From [Leptolyngbya] sp. JSC-1 (GTDB lineage: Bacteria > Cyanobacteriota > Cyanobacteriia > Elainellales > Elainellaceae), in the NCBI GenBank assembly GCA_000733415.1, contig KL662191.1:99731-163730 (forward strand): DNA of 64,000 nucleotides, written 5' to 3'. How positions within the stretch are numbered: position 1 is the first letter of the stretch; every line of letters begins with the position of its first letter. The notes under the pieces are model-generated. The model was not told the DNA's origin, did not search any database, and saw only the letters and a program-made list of their open reading frames with translations. The translations under genes were made by a program, and so were the position numbers. Shown here in pieces: positions 33,803-42,912 of this stretch.

Positions 33803-33840
33803 GGGGAACTTTGAACAGCGACGGTTCGGGAAAGTTCCCC
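33803..33840. other. Two-part perfect hairpin
   Basis: GGGGAACTTT / AAAGTTCCCC outer stem (10 bp) with an inner GAAC / GTTC stem and a 3-nt bulge. No T-run. It marks the end of the A+T-rich block. Beyond it, to the hli terminator, I see no gene. Confidence 0.65.
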
Positions 33841-34049
33841 AGAATAGGGATGTAGGGAGCTTCTCAAACAGCTTCTAACTGCTGATAGGCATCCGTGCTA
33901 CAGGATCACCAAATCATTGCATTGGATTGACCCACCTAATAGCTGATATGCAATAGGCGATGAACCTGAATGCGGCAAAGTGTAGTTGTTTTTTAGTTGT
34001 GAGTGTGCCAACGAAACCGCTTTGCCGCTTTACGTCTACAATCGCTGAC

Positions 34050-34075
34050 AAAAAAGGGGAGCATTCCTGCTCCCC
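34050..34075 (-). terminator. Intrinsic terminator of hli
   Basis: Minus strand GGGGAGCA-GGAA-TGCTCCCC followed by TTTTTT, 35 bases after the hli stop. Confidence 0.93.
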
Positions 34076-34110
34076 CTCGCAATGAACAGACTACTGATAG
34101 GTAACGAAGC

Positions 34111-34254
34111 TTACATCAGACCGAGCTGAGACAGAATGCCTTGACCAGTCAAAAGCTCAGTAGCCAAACCAATTACAAAACCCAACATTGCCAAACGACC
34201 GTTCCATGTTTCAGCAAACTGGGTAAAACCGAATTTGGGTGCTTGATTTTCCAT
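34111..34254 (-). CDS. hli: High-light-inducible protein (single-helix CAB-like)
   Basis: Small 47-residue thylakoid protein: MENQAPKFGFTQFAETWNGR, then LAMLGFVIGLATELLTGQG and ILSQLGLM. The chlorophyll-binding motif ExxNGRxAM is present with Glu and Asn ligands and the helix-packing Gly residues. Such proteins bind chlorophyll and carotenoid and dissipate energy near photosystem II assembly intermediates and chlorophyll synthase. It has its own strong terminator. An HLR1-like RpaB site lies about 60 bases upstream, which fits light-stress regulation. Confidence 0.96.
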   Translation of the reverse strand: MENQAPKFGFTQFAETWNGRLAMLGFVIGLATELLTGQGILSQLGLM

Positions 34255-34315
34255 GACTGCTAGACCTCGTTAATATCAACCTTGTTGCTACTAACTTAAC
34301 ATAACTTTTTAAAGT

Positions 34316-34333
34316 TTTGCAACGATTTGTAAA
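34316..34333 (-). promoter_or_regulatory. HLR1-like RpaB site upstream of hli
   Basis: Minus strand TTTACAAATCGTTGCAAA: two direct half-sites TTTACA(AA) and GTTGCA(AA) with the right 10-bp period of the HLR1 consensus (G/T)TTACAWWNN(G/T)TTACAWW; one mismatch in the second half. HLR1 is known to control hli genes through RpaB. Confidence 0.65.
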
Positions 34334-34356
34334 CTAATCGTAGGCATAGAGTTGAG

Positions 34357-35301
34357 TCATGCATTAGTTGAAGTATCTGCTACCACATCCCAGCCTTTAG
34401 CTCGATAGCCAAACTGAAACAGGTCGGGATGCAGCAGTTCAGCCAGAATTTCCAAAGAATCGACCAAGCGGGGACCAGAGCGATTGAAGTAGTGATTGCC
34501 ATCGGTAATGTAAACGCGCCCGGTTTGAACCGCCTTTAGCTTGGCCCAATCGAGGTGCTGCGCCAGTTCAGTGGCATCCTGGCGGGTTCGCTCCAAATCA
34601 AACCCACAGGGCATGATCACCAAAACATCTGGATCTGCCTCGATCAAATCGGACCATTGCAGCCAAGCCGAATGCTGTCCTACCTTGCCAAATAGAGGAG
34701 TGCCACCTGCCAGCTCTACGAGTTCTGGAATCCAGTTTCCGGCTCCCATCAGGGGATTGGCCCATTCAATGCAGGCAACCGTCGATCGCTGGTCGGCAGG
34801 TAAGGATTGAGTGATCTGGCTGCAATGATTGACGCGCTGCTTGAGCGCAGTTAAGGCCGGATTCGGGTCAATGTCTAAGGCATTGGCAACTCGTTCAATG
34901 TCAGCCCAGACTTCGGCTAGGGTATTGGGCTGGAGGGAAATAATTTGCGGCTGCGAGTGGGTCAGCGTCGCTACGGCCTGTTCCACATCGGCTAAACTGA
35001 CGGCACAAACTTCGCATTGAGCTTGGGTCAGAATGTGCGTTGGTTGTAATTCCTCTAGCACATCGGTTTTGACACGGTAAACGCTGAGGGCTGACTGTAA
35101 TAAATCGCTTACCCGGTCGTGAATTTGACTGCTCGTACCTTCGGGGTCAAACTTCGGCTCGGTACAGACCGGACGCGACTGCACCTCGATTGGATAGTCA
35201 CATTCATGGGAGCGTCCTACCAGGGCATCGGTGAGGCCGAGTAGGGCAATAATTTCTGTGGCGCTGGGGATTAGGGAAACGATGCGGGGGGTGAATGTCA
35301 T
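34357..35301 (-). CDS. BtuF-like cobalamin-binding protein
   Basis: 314 residues of the helical-backbone substrate-binding fold used by vitamin B12 and siderophore receptors: RIVSLIPSATEIIALLGL, GRSHECDYP, LQPTHILTQAQCEVCAV, GGTPLFGKVGQHSAWLQW, YFNRSGPRLVDSLEIL. There is no signal peptide or lipobox at the N-terminus and no better upstream start, so unlike classical BtuF it appears cytoplasmic. Related cyanobacterial proteins are annotated as cobalamin-binding. It lies 47 bases after a carotenoid oxygenase gene on the same strand; no BtuC/D genes are near. Confidence 0.85.
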   Translation of the reverse strand: MTFTPRIVSLIPSATEIIALLGLTDALVGRSHECDYPIEVQSRPVCTEPKFDPEGTSSQIHDRVSDLLQSALSVYRVKTDVLEELQPTHILTQAQCEVCAVSLADVEQAVATLTHSQPQIISLQPNTLAEVWADIERVANALDIDPNPALTALKQRVNHCSQITQSLPADQRSTVACIEWANPLMGAGNWIPELVELAGGTPLFGKVGQHSAWLQWSDLIEADPDVLVIMPCGFDLERTRQDATELAQHLDWAKLKAVQTGRVYITDGNHYFNRSGPRLVDSLEILAELLHPDLFQFGYRAKGWDVVADTSTNA

Positions 35302-35348
35302 GGCATTACATTTGGCTCAAAGCACACTCCCATTCTCGCTTGATTTGT

Positions 35349-36872
35349 CTAGCTGGGCAGAAACACCTGATTGGTGAAGCTACCGTGCAATCCATAGGGA
35401 ATATGGTGCTTGAGGCGCAGAATAGCAACCGGCTGACTCAGATCTTGCGCATCTAAAATTACCAGTTCCGAGCATTCCCGTGCCGCGTTAAAGGTGAGCA
35501 GCAGCAGCCAGCCCTCATCTTCCGCGGCATTGGGGCTAGAGGATCGAGGAACAAACACGGGTTCGCCGCCAAAGCCACGGGGAGCTGCACTCCAGAGCTG
35601 ACGCTCGCCAGTTTCCAGGTCAACCTTAATCACGGCCTGTAGGGGGGCATTGCCAGTTGGATCATGGGCCGCACCGAGATAAACATAGCGATAGGAACGA
35701 CCTACTTTGTCAGGATGCAGGGTGGGAAACTCGCAGCAGCGCGATTCCAGCAACTGCCGCTCTACGGTCTCGGTTTGCAGGTTGAACTGAAACCGCCAGA
35801 GCTGACCGGGATCGAGTTTTTCAAACCGGACTTGCTGATAGTCTTCGTCAGCGTCGATCGTGGGTAACGAAGCGTAGCAGATCGAATCGACGTAAAGATA
35901 TCCATCTTGCTCAAAGGCATTGGCGTGGTGAAACACAAACCCCACTTCGACAGGAATGCGCTGGACCGGATCACGACCATTACGGGGAATCACAATCACT
36001 TGCGTGGGTTGGTGTAGCCGAGGTTGCAGGCATTGTCCGGCCCCTTTGAAGCCCAGCAGATAGGGCAAGGGGTTAAACGCCATTGGTGCTTGGAAGAAAA
36101 CGCAGTAATTGGGCGTGATCGCAAAGTCGTGCATGAAGGCGAATCCGGGTACGGCATGGGCATGTTGCCGCAAGAGCTGACCCGATGGGTCAAATTCGTA
36201 GATCGTGATTGTGCTGGAAAGTCCGGTCTTGACCGAGAAGTTGACTAAACAGGGAGCACCGCCATCTATTTCACAGGCGGGATCGATGCGGGGGTGGGCA
36301 GCAAAGGCATTACCGGGCTGCAACACACCGTCGAGGTAATCAATTCCGATTGTGTCAAGCGTGGCCGGATCGAGCCGATGCGGTTCAGCCGCTTCCCACA
36401 AAGCTAAGAGCCGGTTGCCCCAGTAGATCACGTGCGTATTGGCAATGTTTTTCAGCCGCAGATCGAAGGCATTCGCTAACCAGCCGCCTGGTTTTTGCGT
36501 CCCGAACACCCCCCGGTAGAGAAACCGACCCGCTTCCTGTTCTTCTAAAAACGCCTGAGTGCGCACATAGCGATTGCGGAAATGGGCACGCCCGTTGATG
36601 AAGGTAAAGGCTGAAATCATGCCATCCCCATCGAAGGGATGATGCACGCGCTGGCCGTTGATGTCGAGCAGACCGGGGCCATTGCGGAATAGGGTACCCT
36701 CTAGGTCGGGGGGAATCTGGCCTTCGATGTCATCGATCCAGTAGTCGGACTCCTGCGTCAGGGAGCGATAGCCCTTCTGCCAGTCCTGAAGCGTGTAGGA
36801 CATAGCCAGACTTTGATCAACTTGTTCGGTCGTTGGGAGCGTGCTGCGTTCCCCTAACTGAAAACTTTGCAT
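35349..36872 (-). CDS. Carotenoid oxygenase (RPE65/apocarotenoid-cleaving family)
   Basis: Seven-bladed propeller non-heme iron dioxygenase that cleaves carotenoids or apocarotenoids. The four iron-ligand histidines are recognisable in FAAHPRIDP, FAFMHDFAIT, VFHHANAFEQ and PYGLHGSFTN. Other family parts: GTLFRNGPGLLDINGQ, HPFDGDGMISAF and GEPVFVPRSSS. I chose the ATG giving MQSFQLGERS (about 507 residues); a longer frame upstream adds 47 unlikely residues. It resembles the Synechocystis Diox1/ACO group in size. The substrate cannot be told from sequence. It sits between a BT1 transporter gene and the BtuF-like gene on the same strand. Confidence 0.93.
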   Translation of the reverse strand: MQSFQLGERSTLPTTEQVDQSLAMSYTLQDWQKGYRSLTQESDYWIDDIEGQIPPDLEGTLFRNGPGLLDINGQRVHHPFDGDGMISAFTFINGRAHFRNRYVRTQAFLEEQEAGRFLYRGVFGTQKPGGWLANAFDLRLKNIANTHVIYWGNRLLALWEAAEPHRLDPATLDTIGIDYLDGVLQPGNAFAAHPRIDPACEIDGGAPCLVNFSVKTGLSSTITIYEFDPSGQLLRQHAHAVPGFAFMHDFAITPNYCVFFQAPMAFNPLPYLLGFKGAGQCLQPRLHQPTQVIVIPRNGRDPVQRIPVEVGFVFHHANAFEQDGYLYVDSICYASLPTIDADEDYQQVRFEKLDPGQLWRFQFNLQTETVERQLLESRCCEFPTLHPDKVGRSYRYVYLGAAHDPTGNAPLQAVIKVDLETGERQLWSAAPRGFGGEPVFVPRSSSPNAAEDEGWLLLLTFNAARECSELVILDAQDLSQPVAILRLKHHIPYGLHGSFTNQVFLPS

Positions 36873-37015
36873 AATCAATCTCAATCTAGAACTCTGTTGG
36901 ATATACGAATGGATATACGAAGAAAACAAGAATTTGAGAAACCCAGCACCAGGGAAAATCCCAGCCATACCAAATGCTGGACCAGGCAAGCTTTGCCCAA
37001 CCAAAGCAGGCACTG

Positions 37016-38434
37016 CTAACGACGAAATTCAGGCACCAGCTCATGATCGGCGGTGGAAAGCGGCTCTACAGAGGGGATCGCAGCAGGCGGCAAAACGGGA
37101 GAGGATTCTTCATCTAAACTTGGGAGTTGACTTTCCTCACTACTGGGCAGCCAGCCTAGAAACGGCAACGGCAGCAGCGTACTCAAGTTGGTAATCACGA
37201 CCAGCAGCCAGAGCTGGGAAAAGTTGGTTTCCGTGATTCCCAGCCACTGCATCAACAGTGCTCCAGAGCCATAGGACAGGAGTCCTGCCAGGTTTGTTAC
37301 TGACATTAACAAAGCAAACAGCGTTGCTTCCACCCCCGGCGGACAGAGTCTTGCAGCCAAAACCAGCACCGGCATGTAGGCAATTTGCCCCATCACGGTC
37401 AAAATCAGGCTGTCTCCTAAGCTAAACCAGTGATCGTCAATACCCAGGGCGCGGTTTGTGTGCGTCACCAATAGCAGCATCGTCATGCCCAATACGGTCG
37501 AGATTACCGTTGTCCAGCCGAAGAACACCCGCAGTGGCATGGCCCGAAAGAAGCGCTGAAATAGCCAAATACCCAGCAACGAGGCGACGCTCGTCACCAA
37601 GCGCACTCGGCCCAAGAATTCCGGCTGAAAGCCCAGTTCGTTAGTGGTGAAGAAGAAAAAGGCAGCATCTGCAGTGGGAGTGGCCTGCCAGAGAAACAGA
37701 AACGCCGTGGGTAGCCAAATCGATTTTTGGGTAATGGCTGTGCGCAGTTGTTTCACCTGCTGCCAAATTACCGACCATTCGCTGCTCGCCTCAACCCGCG
37801 ACTCACTAATCCACCAAGCTACCAGAGAAATGATCAGCGGAAAGGTGGCCGTAATGCCAAACACGATGCGGTTGCTGAAATGTTCGAGCAAAAAGCCACT
37901 GAAGTAGGCCGTGATTAATCCGCCCAGCGCTGTAGCGCCCCAACAAATGGATTGGAGGGAACCGGCTTCCTGCACCGATTCCTGACGGGCACGCTCGACC
38001 ACTAGCGAATCCACAATCACATCGCTAAAGGCTACCGACAAGGAGCCGAGAGCAATCGCAACGGTTGCGGCCCAGGCCGTATGCACAACCGTCGCCAGCA
38101 TCACCCAGGCCAAGGTGCCGAGCAGCCCAGACAAAATCAGGTAGGGACGCCTGCGGTAGCCCAGAATCGGCAAGCCATCGGAGATGAACCCAAATAAGGG
38201 CTTGATCATCCAGGGTAAAGCTGCGATGCCCATAAAGGCCGACACTTGAGCCGGACTCAGCCCCAACTCATCCTTGAGGAAAAAGCTCACGGCCAGCCGT
38301 GCCAGCCCCAAAATGCCTTGAACAAAATAAACCAGCAAAATGGCGGCCAATTCTGGACTGAGTTCATGCCCAAACAAGAGCTTCTCGCTTAGAAGATGTT
38401 TGGCTTTCGTGTAACCGGGAAGTCCACTGATCAT
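37016..38434 (-). CDS. Folate/biopterin transporter (BT1, MFS) family protein
   Basis: 472-residue, 12-span major facilitator protein of the BT1 family, with the family loops ARLAVSFFLKDELGLSPAQ, LPWMIKPLFGFISDG and GYRRRPYLILSG and the first-half VAFSDVIVDSLVVERAR. The C-terminal 45 residues are an acidic/proline-rich cytoplasmic tail (EESQLPSLDEESSPVLPP). The Synechocystis member slr0642 transports folates (family knowledge). It is the first of three same-strand genes (143- and 47-base gaps) and might share a transcript with the carotenoid oxygenase. Confidence 0.92.
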   Translation of the reverse strand: MISGLPGYTKAKHLLSEKLLFGHELSPELAAILLVYFVQGILGLARLAVSFFLKDELGLSPAQVSAFMGIAALPWMIKPLFGFISDGLPILGYRRRPYLILSGLLGTLAWVMLATVVHTAWAATVAIALGSLSVAFSDVIVDSLVVERARQESVQEAGSLQSICWGATALGGLITAYFSGFLLEHFSNRIVFGITATFPLIISLVAWWISESRVEASSEWSVIWQQVKQLRTAITQKSIWLPTAFLFLWQATPTADAAFFFFTTNELGFQPEFLGRVRLVTSVASLLGIWLFQRFFRAMPLRVFFGWTTVISTVLGMTMLLLVTHTNRALGIDDHWFSLGDSLILTVMGQIAYMPVLVLAARLCPPGVEATLFALLMSVTNLAGLLSYGSGALLMQWLGITETNFSQLWLLVVITNLSTLLPLPFLGWLPSSEESQLPSLDEESSPVLPPAAIPSVEPLSTADHELVPEFRR

Positions 38435-38573
38435 CTAGATGAGATGTTAAGAAATATCAACTGCCTTCTATGATAGCCTTCTCGGTTTTTCTGTCTAGGC
38501 TGGCCTGATCTGGATTGCTGATTTCGAGCAAATGTACTAGTCTTATTTCAATAGATTGCGGTGAGGCGTTGCT

Positions 38574-38972
38574 ATGGTTCAGTTTGCTTACACCATTCTC
38601 TATGTCAAGGATGTCCCCCAAGCTGTTGCGTTTTACCACAAAGCGTTCGGGTTGCAGGCGCGGTTTGTGCATGAGAGTGGGCAGTATGCGGAGCTGGAAA
38701 CAGGTGGTACAACCCTTGCCTTCGCGACTAACGACCTAGCCAAGTCTAATCTGCCGCAAGGGTTTGTCGAGAATAGTTTGTCTCAGCCACCGGCTGGAAT
38801 CGAGGTGGGATTTGTCACAGCGGATGTACCCAGTGCGTTTGCTCAGGCAGTTGAGGCTGGCGCAGTCGCTGTTGCCGAACCAAAAGTTAAACCCTGGGGG
38901 CAAACGGTTGCCTATGTGCGAGATCTAGACGGAATTCTGGTCGAACTTTGCAGCTCGATCGGTCTGGAATAG
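38574..38972 (+). CDS. VOC family (glyoxalase/dioxygenase-fold) protein
   Basis: 132-residue paired beta-alpha-beta-beta-beta protein: YTILYVKDVPQAVAFYHKAF at the N-terminus, FVHESGQYAELETGGTTLAF, and the second module VGFVTADVPSAFAQAVEAGA ending GQTVAYVRDLDGILVELCSS. The metal ligands of glyoxalase I are only partly matched (terminal Glu in LVELC present), so activity is unclear. A stand-alone gene convergent with the RTX protein. Confidence 0.88.
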   Translation: MVQFAYTILYVKDVPQAVAFYHKAFGLQARFVHESGQYAELETGGTTLAFATNDLAKSNLPQGFVENSLSQPPAGIEVGFVTADVPSAFAQAVEAGAVAVAEPKVKPWGQTVAYVRDLDGILVELCSSIGLE

Positions 38973-38995
38973 AAGCGGTTGTAGGCACTGCCCAA

Positions 38996-41152
38996 TCAAG
39001 TAATAAAATCACTAGGCGCATAGGTAATCTGGCTAGCCAGCACGTTTTTAAGCACAGCGAGCGGTTGACTACCGGCTGTGATGACCGTATCTAAGCCCTG
39101 CTGTTGGAATTGCAGCGAATTGGGGTCAATATTGCTATCCAAAGAAAGCAAGTCAATACCGTCCTGGAAATCCTTGATTACGGTCGTGCCGCTCTTGAAT
39201 TGCAGAAAGAAAATATCGGCACCGGGGCCACCTGTGAGCTGATCATTGCCATTGCCAGCGACCAGAAAATCGTCGCCTTTGCCACCATCCAGCTTGTCGT
39301 TGCCCTCGCCGCCTTCTAGATAGTCAGCATCTGCTTCGCCAAACAGCCGATCGTTACCGTTGCCGCCATCCAGCAAATCGTTGCCCGCTCGGCCCGATAA
39401 AACGTCGTTGCCTCGCAAGCCGGTAATCTCGTCGCTGCCGCCGGTGCCATCTAGCCGATCATCTCGATTGGTGCCGCGAATTTCCTTGCCGGAGCGAGAC
39501 GCGGGGACAAAATCTGCCGGATAGGAAATCGTTCTCGCCTCAATCCCCAATAAGACCGCCAACTCAATGCCTTTCCAGGAGACGACCGTATTGCTGCCTT
39601 CTTGGACGATGCGCAGGTGTTGCGGTTCGATCCCAGCCGATAAACCGAGCACATCTACCCCATCTTCAAAGTCGGTGATCAGGGTACTGCCCGGTTTAAT
39701 CCGCAGCACAAAGGTATCGGCACCCCGGCCACCCGTCAGCCGATCGTTGCCGTTGCCGCCATCCAGCGTATCTTTATTAGCCCCACCCAGCAGGATATCG
39801 TTATCGCCGCCGCCTTCCAGCACATCATCGCCCAAGCCGCCTTCCAAAATGTCATTGCCCCGAAAGCCCTTGAGCAAATCGTTGCCGCGTAGTCCCAGGA
39901 GTCGATCATTGCCGCTGTTGCCCCGTAATGTGTTGTCGAACCGATCGCCGCGAATTGTGCGTCGAGAGGTAATGAAACGGGACTGAATGTCCTGGTTGTT
40001 CCTTGAGAGGGAATCGTCCTGCCACGCCACAACATAGTCCGCTGTGGGTGCAACTGCAATGGCTGGGAGAGATTGATCATTGGCCTCTTCCCGGTTGACC
40101 TGAAATTCGCCGCCGAGCCGCCTACCGTTTTCGGCAAACCGCTGCCCAAAAATGCCAACCCCATCTCCGTCCTGATTTTCGCTGGCCCACACGACGGTGA
40201 AGTTGCCGCCTGCATCGACCCCGACGGCTGGCGTGGTCTGATCGCCACGAGTGGTTTGGTTGACGCGAAACTCATGGCCTAGCGGATTGCCGCTGGCGCT
40301 GTAGCGTTGGGCATAGATGCCATAGCCATCCTGGTCAGAACTGCGGCTGTCGCTCTGCCATGCCACGACGAAATCCCCGTTGTCATCGATTGCTACAGAT
40401 GGGTTGAGCTGGTTACCATCTGTCTCGGTGTTGACCTGAAATTCGATTCCAACTGGATTGCCAATGTTGTTATAACGCTGACCAAAGATGCCGGTACCGC
40501 TGCCATCCTGCCGTTCGCTAACCCAGATGACAACAAAATCCCCCTGCGCATTCATGGCGACGACCGGCGCGGTTTGGTCGTTTTCGGTGCGGGTGTTGAT
40601 GCGAAACTCGTTGCCAATCAGTGCTCCGCTGCGGTCAAACCGCTGTCCTACAATGCCCGTGCCGTCATCATCGCGTCCAGTCGTGTTATTGTCCTGATCG
40701 TCGCTTTGATAAACTACGACAAAATTGCCGCTGCCATCGATAGCTACATCCGGGTTGTTCTGATCCTGGAGCGTGCTGCGATTCAGCCGAAACTCTGACC
40801 CCAAGCGCTGACCTCTAGCATCGAACCGCTGAGCAAATACATCCTGCCCGCTGCCGCCAAACGACTGCTCGCTAGCCCAAACCACGACAAAGCTGTTATC
40901 CAGGGTCATGGCGACTGCCGGATCGGTTTGATCATCAGCCGTGGCGGTGTTGACTTGAAATTCGCTGCTAATCGGCCTGCCAGAAGCATTGTAGGCACGG
41001 GCAAAAATGCCGGTACCGTCCCCATCTTGATCCTGACTTTGCCAAGTGACGACAAAATTACCGAGGGAACCAATAGCAATGTCGGGCTTTTCTTGATTGC
41101 CGCTGACATAGGTATTGACGCGAAAGTCGGAGCCGGATGAGTTAGCGCTCAT
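38996..41152 (-). CDS. RTX-type calcium-binding repeat protein with N-terminal propeller-like repeats
   Basis: 718 residues. Residues 1-390 contain about seven repeats of 50-55 residues with the pattern GNFVVTWQSQDQDGDGTGIF followed by AxRYNxxGxPxGxEFxVNT; the DxDGDG loops look calcium-binding and the whole may form a beta-propeller. Two blocks of RTX nonapeptides follow (about 397-475: GNDRLLGLRGNDLLKG, and about 565-655: GNDVLSGRAGNDLLDGGNG), each closed by an ADTF/ADIFFLQ-type strand domain. No signal peptide, consistent with type I secretion. No secretion genes are adjacent. A role in the cell surface, adhesion or matrix is inferred. Confidence 0.9.
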   Translation of the reverse strand: MSANSSGSDFRVNTYVSGNQEKPDIAIGSLGNFVVTWQSQDQDGDGTGIFARAYNASGRPISSEFQVNTATADDQTDPAVAMTLDNSFVVVWASEQSFGGSGQDVFAQRFDARGQRLGSEFRLNRSTLQDQNNPDVAIDGSGNFVVVYQSDDQDNNTTGRDDDGTGIVGQRFDRSGALIGNEFRINTRTENDQTAPVVAMNAQGDFVVIWVSERQDGSGTGIFGQRYNNIGNPVGIEFQVNTETDGNQLNPSVAIDDNGDFVVAWQSDSRSSDQDGYGIYAQRYSASGNPLGHEFRVNQTTRGDQTTPAVGVDAGGNFTVVWASENQDGDGVGIFGQRFAENGRRLGGEFQVNREEANDQSLPAIAVAPTADYVVAWQDDSLSRNNQDIQSRFITSRRTIRGDRFDNTLRGNSGNDRLLGLRGNDLLKGFRGNDILEGGLGDDVLEGGGDNDILLGGANKDTLDGGNGNDRLTGGRGADTFVLRIKPGSTLITDFEDGVDVLGLSAGIEPQHLRIVQEGSNTVVSWKGIELAVLLGIEARTISYPADFVPASRSGKEIRGTNRDDRLDGTGGSDEITGLRGNDVLSGRAGNDLLDGGNGNDRLFGEADADYLEGGEGNDKLDGGKGDDFLVAGNGNDQLTGGPGADIFFLQFKSGTTVIKDFQDGIDLLSLDSNIDPNSLQFQQQGLDTVITAGSQPLAVLKNVLASQITYAPSDFIT

Positions 41153-41523
41153 AGTCTTTCTCGATGCGGGTGCAGCACCATGATAGATGCCATATCTAGA
41201 GTTGAACCGCTTTGTTAAGTAATATTTTGGCCTAGATGTAGGGTAACTAGAATAACAGGTCTAGATTTATAGTGTGCCTCTGTGGTTTTCAGTACAGGTG
41301 GGGTTTTGCAGGATTGGATTGCGAAATTTGCTTAACTCAGCGGCCCCAAAGTTTCCATTGGTTTAGCAAAGGTTCAAGGTAACGCCGCAAACCTGACTAG
41401 TTAAACTTTTTCCTGATAAATGTCCTCTTCTGGCCTGACCAAAACCGAGCCGGGATGTTATAAGTTAAAGTGAGATTTTTTAACTAAACGTAAAAACAGA
41501 GTTGTTTACTGAGAGGACGATCC
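41153..41523. other. Divergent spacer between RTX gene and clpS
   Basis: 370 bases without a gene. Contains promoter-like A+T patches (TTATAAGTTAAAGTGAG before clpS) but no box that I can call with confidence. Confidence 0.5.
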
Positions 41524-41805
41524 GTGGCAGTCGAAACGATTGAACAACGTTCTACAGCCCGAAAGCTTGCTCCTCGCTATCGGGTTTTGCTGCATAACGA
41601 TGATTTCAACTCGATGGAGTACGTGGTGCAGGTGCTGATGAAGACGGTACCAAGCCTGACCATACCTCAGGCCGTCAACATCATGATGGAAGCCCACACC
41701 AACGGGATTGCCTTGGTAATTACCTGCGCCCAAGAGCATGCTGAGTTTTATTGTGAAACCCTGAAAAATCACAGTTTAACTAGCACGATCGAGCCAGACG
41801 AATAG
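41524..41805 (+). CDS. clpS: ATP-dependent Clp protease adaptor ClpS
   Basis: 93-residue N-degron adaptor delivering substrates to ClpC/ClpAP-type proteases. The core RYRVLLHNDDFNSMEYVVQV is present, with the Asn-Asp pair that binds the substrate amino group, and MEAHTNGIALVITCAQEHAE downstream. The start is GTG; the N-terminus MAVETIEQRSTARKLAP matches other cyanobacterial ClpS1-type proteins. A CPBP protease gene follows on the same strand after 84 bases. Confidence 0.95.
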   Translation: MAVETIEQRSTARKLAPRYRVLLHNDDFNSMEYVVQVLMKTVPSLTIPQAVNIMMEAHTNGIALVITCAQEHAEFYCETLKNHSLTSTIEPDE

Positions 41806-41889
41806 GGCTACCCAAGCATGTAGCCAAAAGGCTAAAGACTTCGGCCAAAAGCCAAATCAGATCATTCAGTCGGGACTCTTTACCGCATC

Positions 41890-42759
41890 TTGAAACCGCC
41901 ATTAGACCAGCTCAGGAATTTTCCAGCACCGCTGCGGATTGTGGCGTTTTTGCTGCTGTTGGGAATAATTTGGCTGCCGTTTGCGATCCCAATTGCCCTG
42001 TGGAGCCGCGATCCAAATCAGACTACGATTTGGGCCATGCTGGTGCTGTTTGTTGAGTTCCTGCTGCTGGTGCGCTGGTGGGGACGACAGATTCATCATG
42101 AGCGGCAGGTTTTCCAAACCTATGGCCTCACCCTGAACCGAATTAGTTTAGTAGAAGGGCTGCAAGGATTGGGTTGGGGAACCGCAAGTCTGCTGCTGCT
42201 GTTTCTGGTTCAGAGTTTGGCTGGCTGGGTGAGTTGGCGTCCGCCGCAGGTGTCCTTTGGGCAAATTATGCTGGAGGGCTTGCTGGTGGCTCTGGGCGTG
42301 GGTTTGGCCGAGGAGTTGGTGTTTCGCGGCTGGATTTTGGACGAACTGCAGCGAGACTATAGCCCTGGGGTGGCGCTCTGGGCCAATAGTGGGGTGTTCG
42401 CGGCGCTGCATTTCATCAAACCGCTGCCAGAAATTATCCGCACCTTTCCCCAGTTTCCCGGTCTGGTGCTACTCGGCGCTATTTTGGTCTGGATGAAGCG
42501 CTCTACCCGGTCGCAACAACGCACTGCTGTTAAACTAATCACTCACAATGGACGTTTGGGCCTGCCGATTGGTTTTCATGCCGGTCTGGTTTGGGGCTAT
42601 TACCTGCTGAAAGTCGGCGGGTTAGTAACGCTAACCAATCGGGTTCCAGCTTGGGTAACTGGCATCGATGAAAATCCTCTAGCTGGGCTGGTGGGACTGC
42701 TGTTTTTGGCGAGCCTAGCAATCTATTGGCGGCGGCGATCAGCCAAGAGTTGGGCATAG
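41890..42759 (+). CDS. CPBP family intramembrane metalloprotease
   Basis: 289 residues, about eight spans. The catalytic motif EExxxR is at E141-E142-R146 (GLAEELVFRGWILDEL), with the second motif FAALHFIKP and third HAGLVWGYYL giving the His ligands expected for the Rce1/CAAX-protease-like fold. The start is a TTG, giving MKPPLDQLRNFPAP, because no ATG precedes the first span. Substrates are unknown. It may be co-transcribed with clpS, which would link two proteolysis genes, but that is only proximity. Confidence 0.88.
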   Translation: MKPPLDQLRNFPAPLRIVAFLLLLGIIWLPFAIPIALWSRDPNQTTIWAMLVLFVEFLLLVRWWGRQIHHERQVFQTYGLTLNRISLVEGLQGLGWGTASLLLLFLVQSLAGWVSWRPPQVSFGQIMLEGLLVALGVGLAEELVFRGWILDELQRDYSPGVALWANSGVFAALHFIKPLPEIIRTFPQFPGLVLLGAILVWMKRSTRSQQRTAVKLITHNGRLGLPIGFHAGLVWGYYLLKVGGLVTLTNRVPAWVTGIDENPLAGLVGLLFLASLAIYWRRRSAKSWA

Positions 42760-42912
42760 GAAAGCGGTGAGACTGTGGTGAGAATAATGTTGCGATGCAT
42801 TGCAGTCTGTTCTGAGCAGTCTCAGCTCTGGTATCGTAACCACAGATTTGCTTTCTTGAAGTAGCCTAGAGGAAAATGCAGTTTCCGGCTGCTTGCTTCT
42901 ATCGTAAAACCT

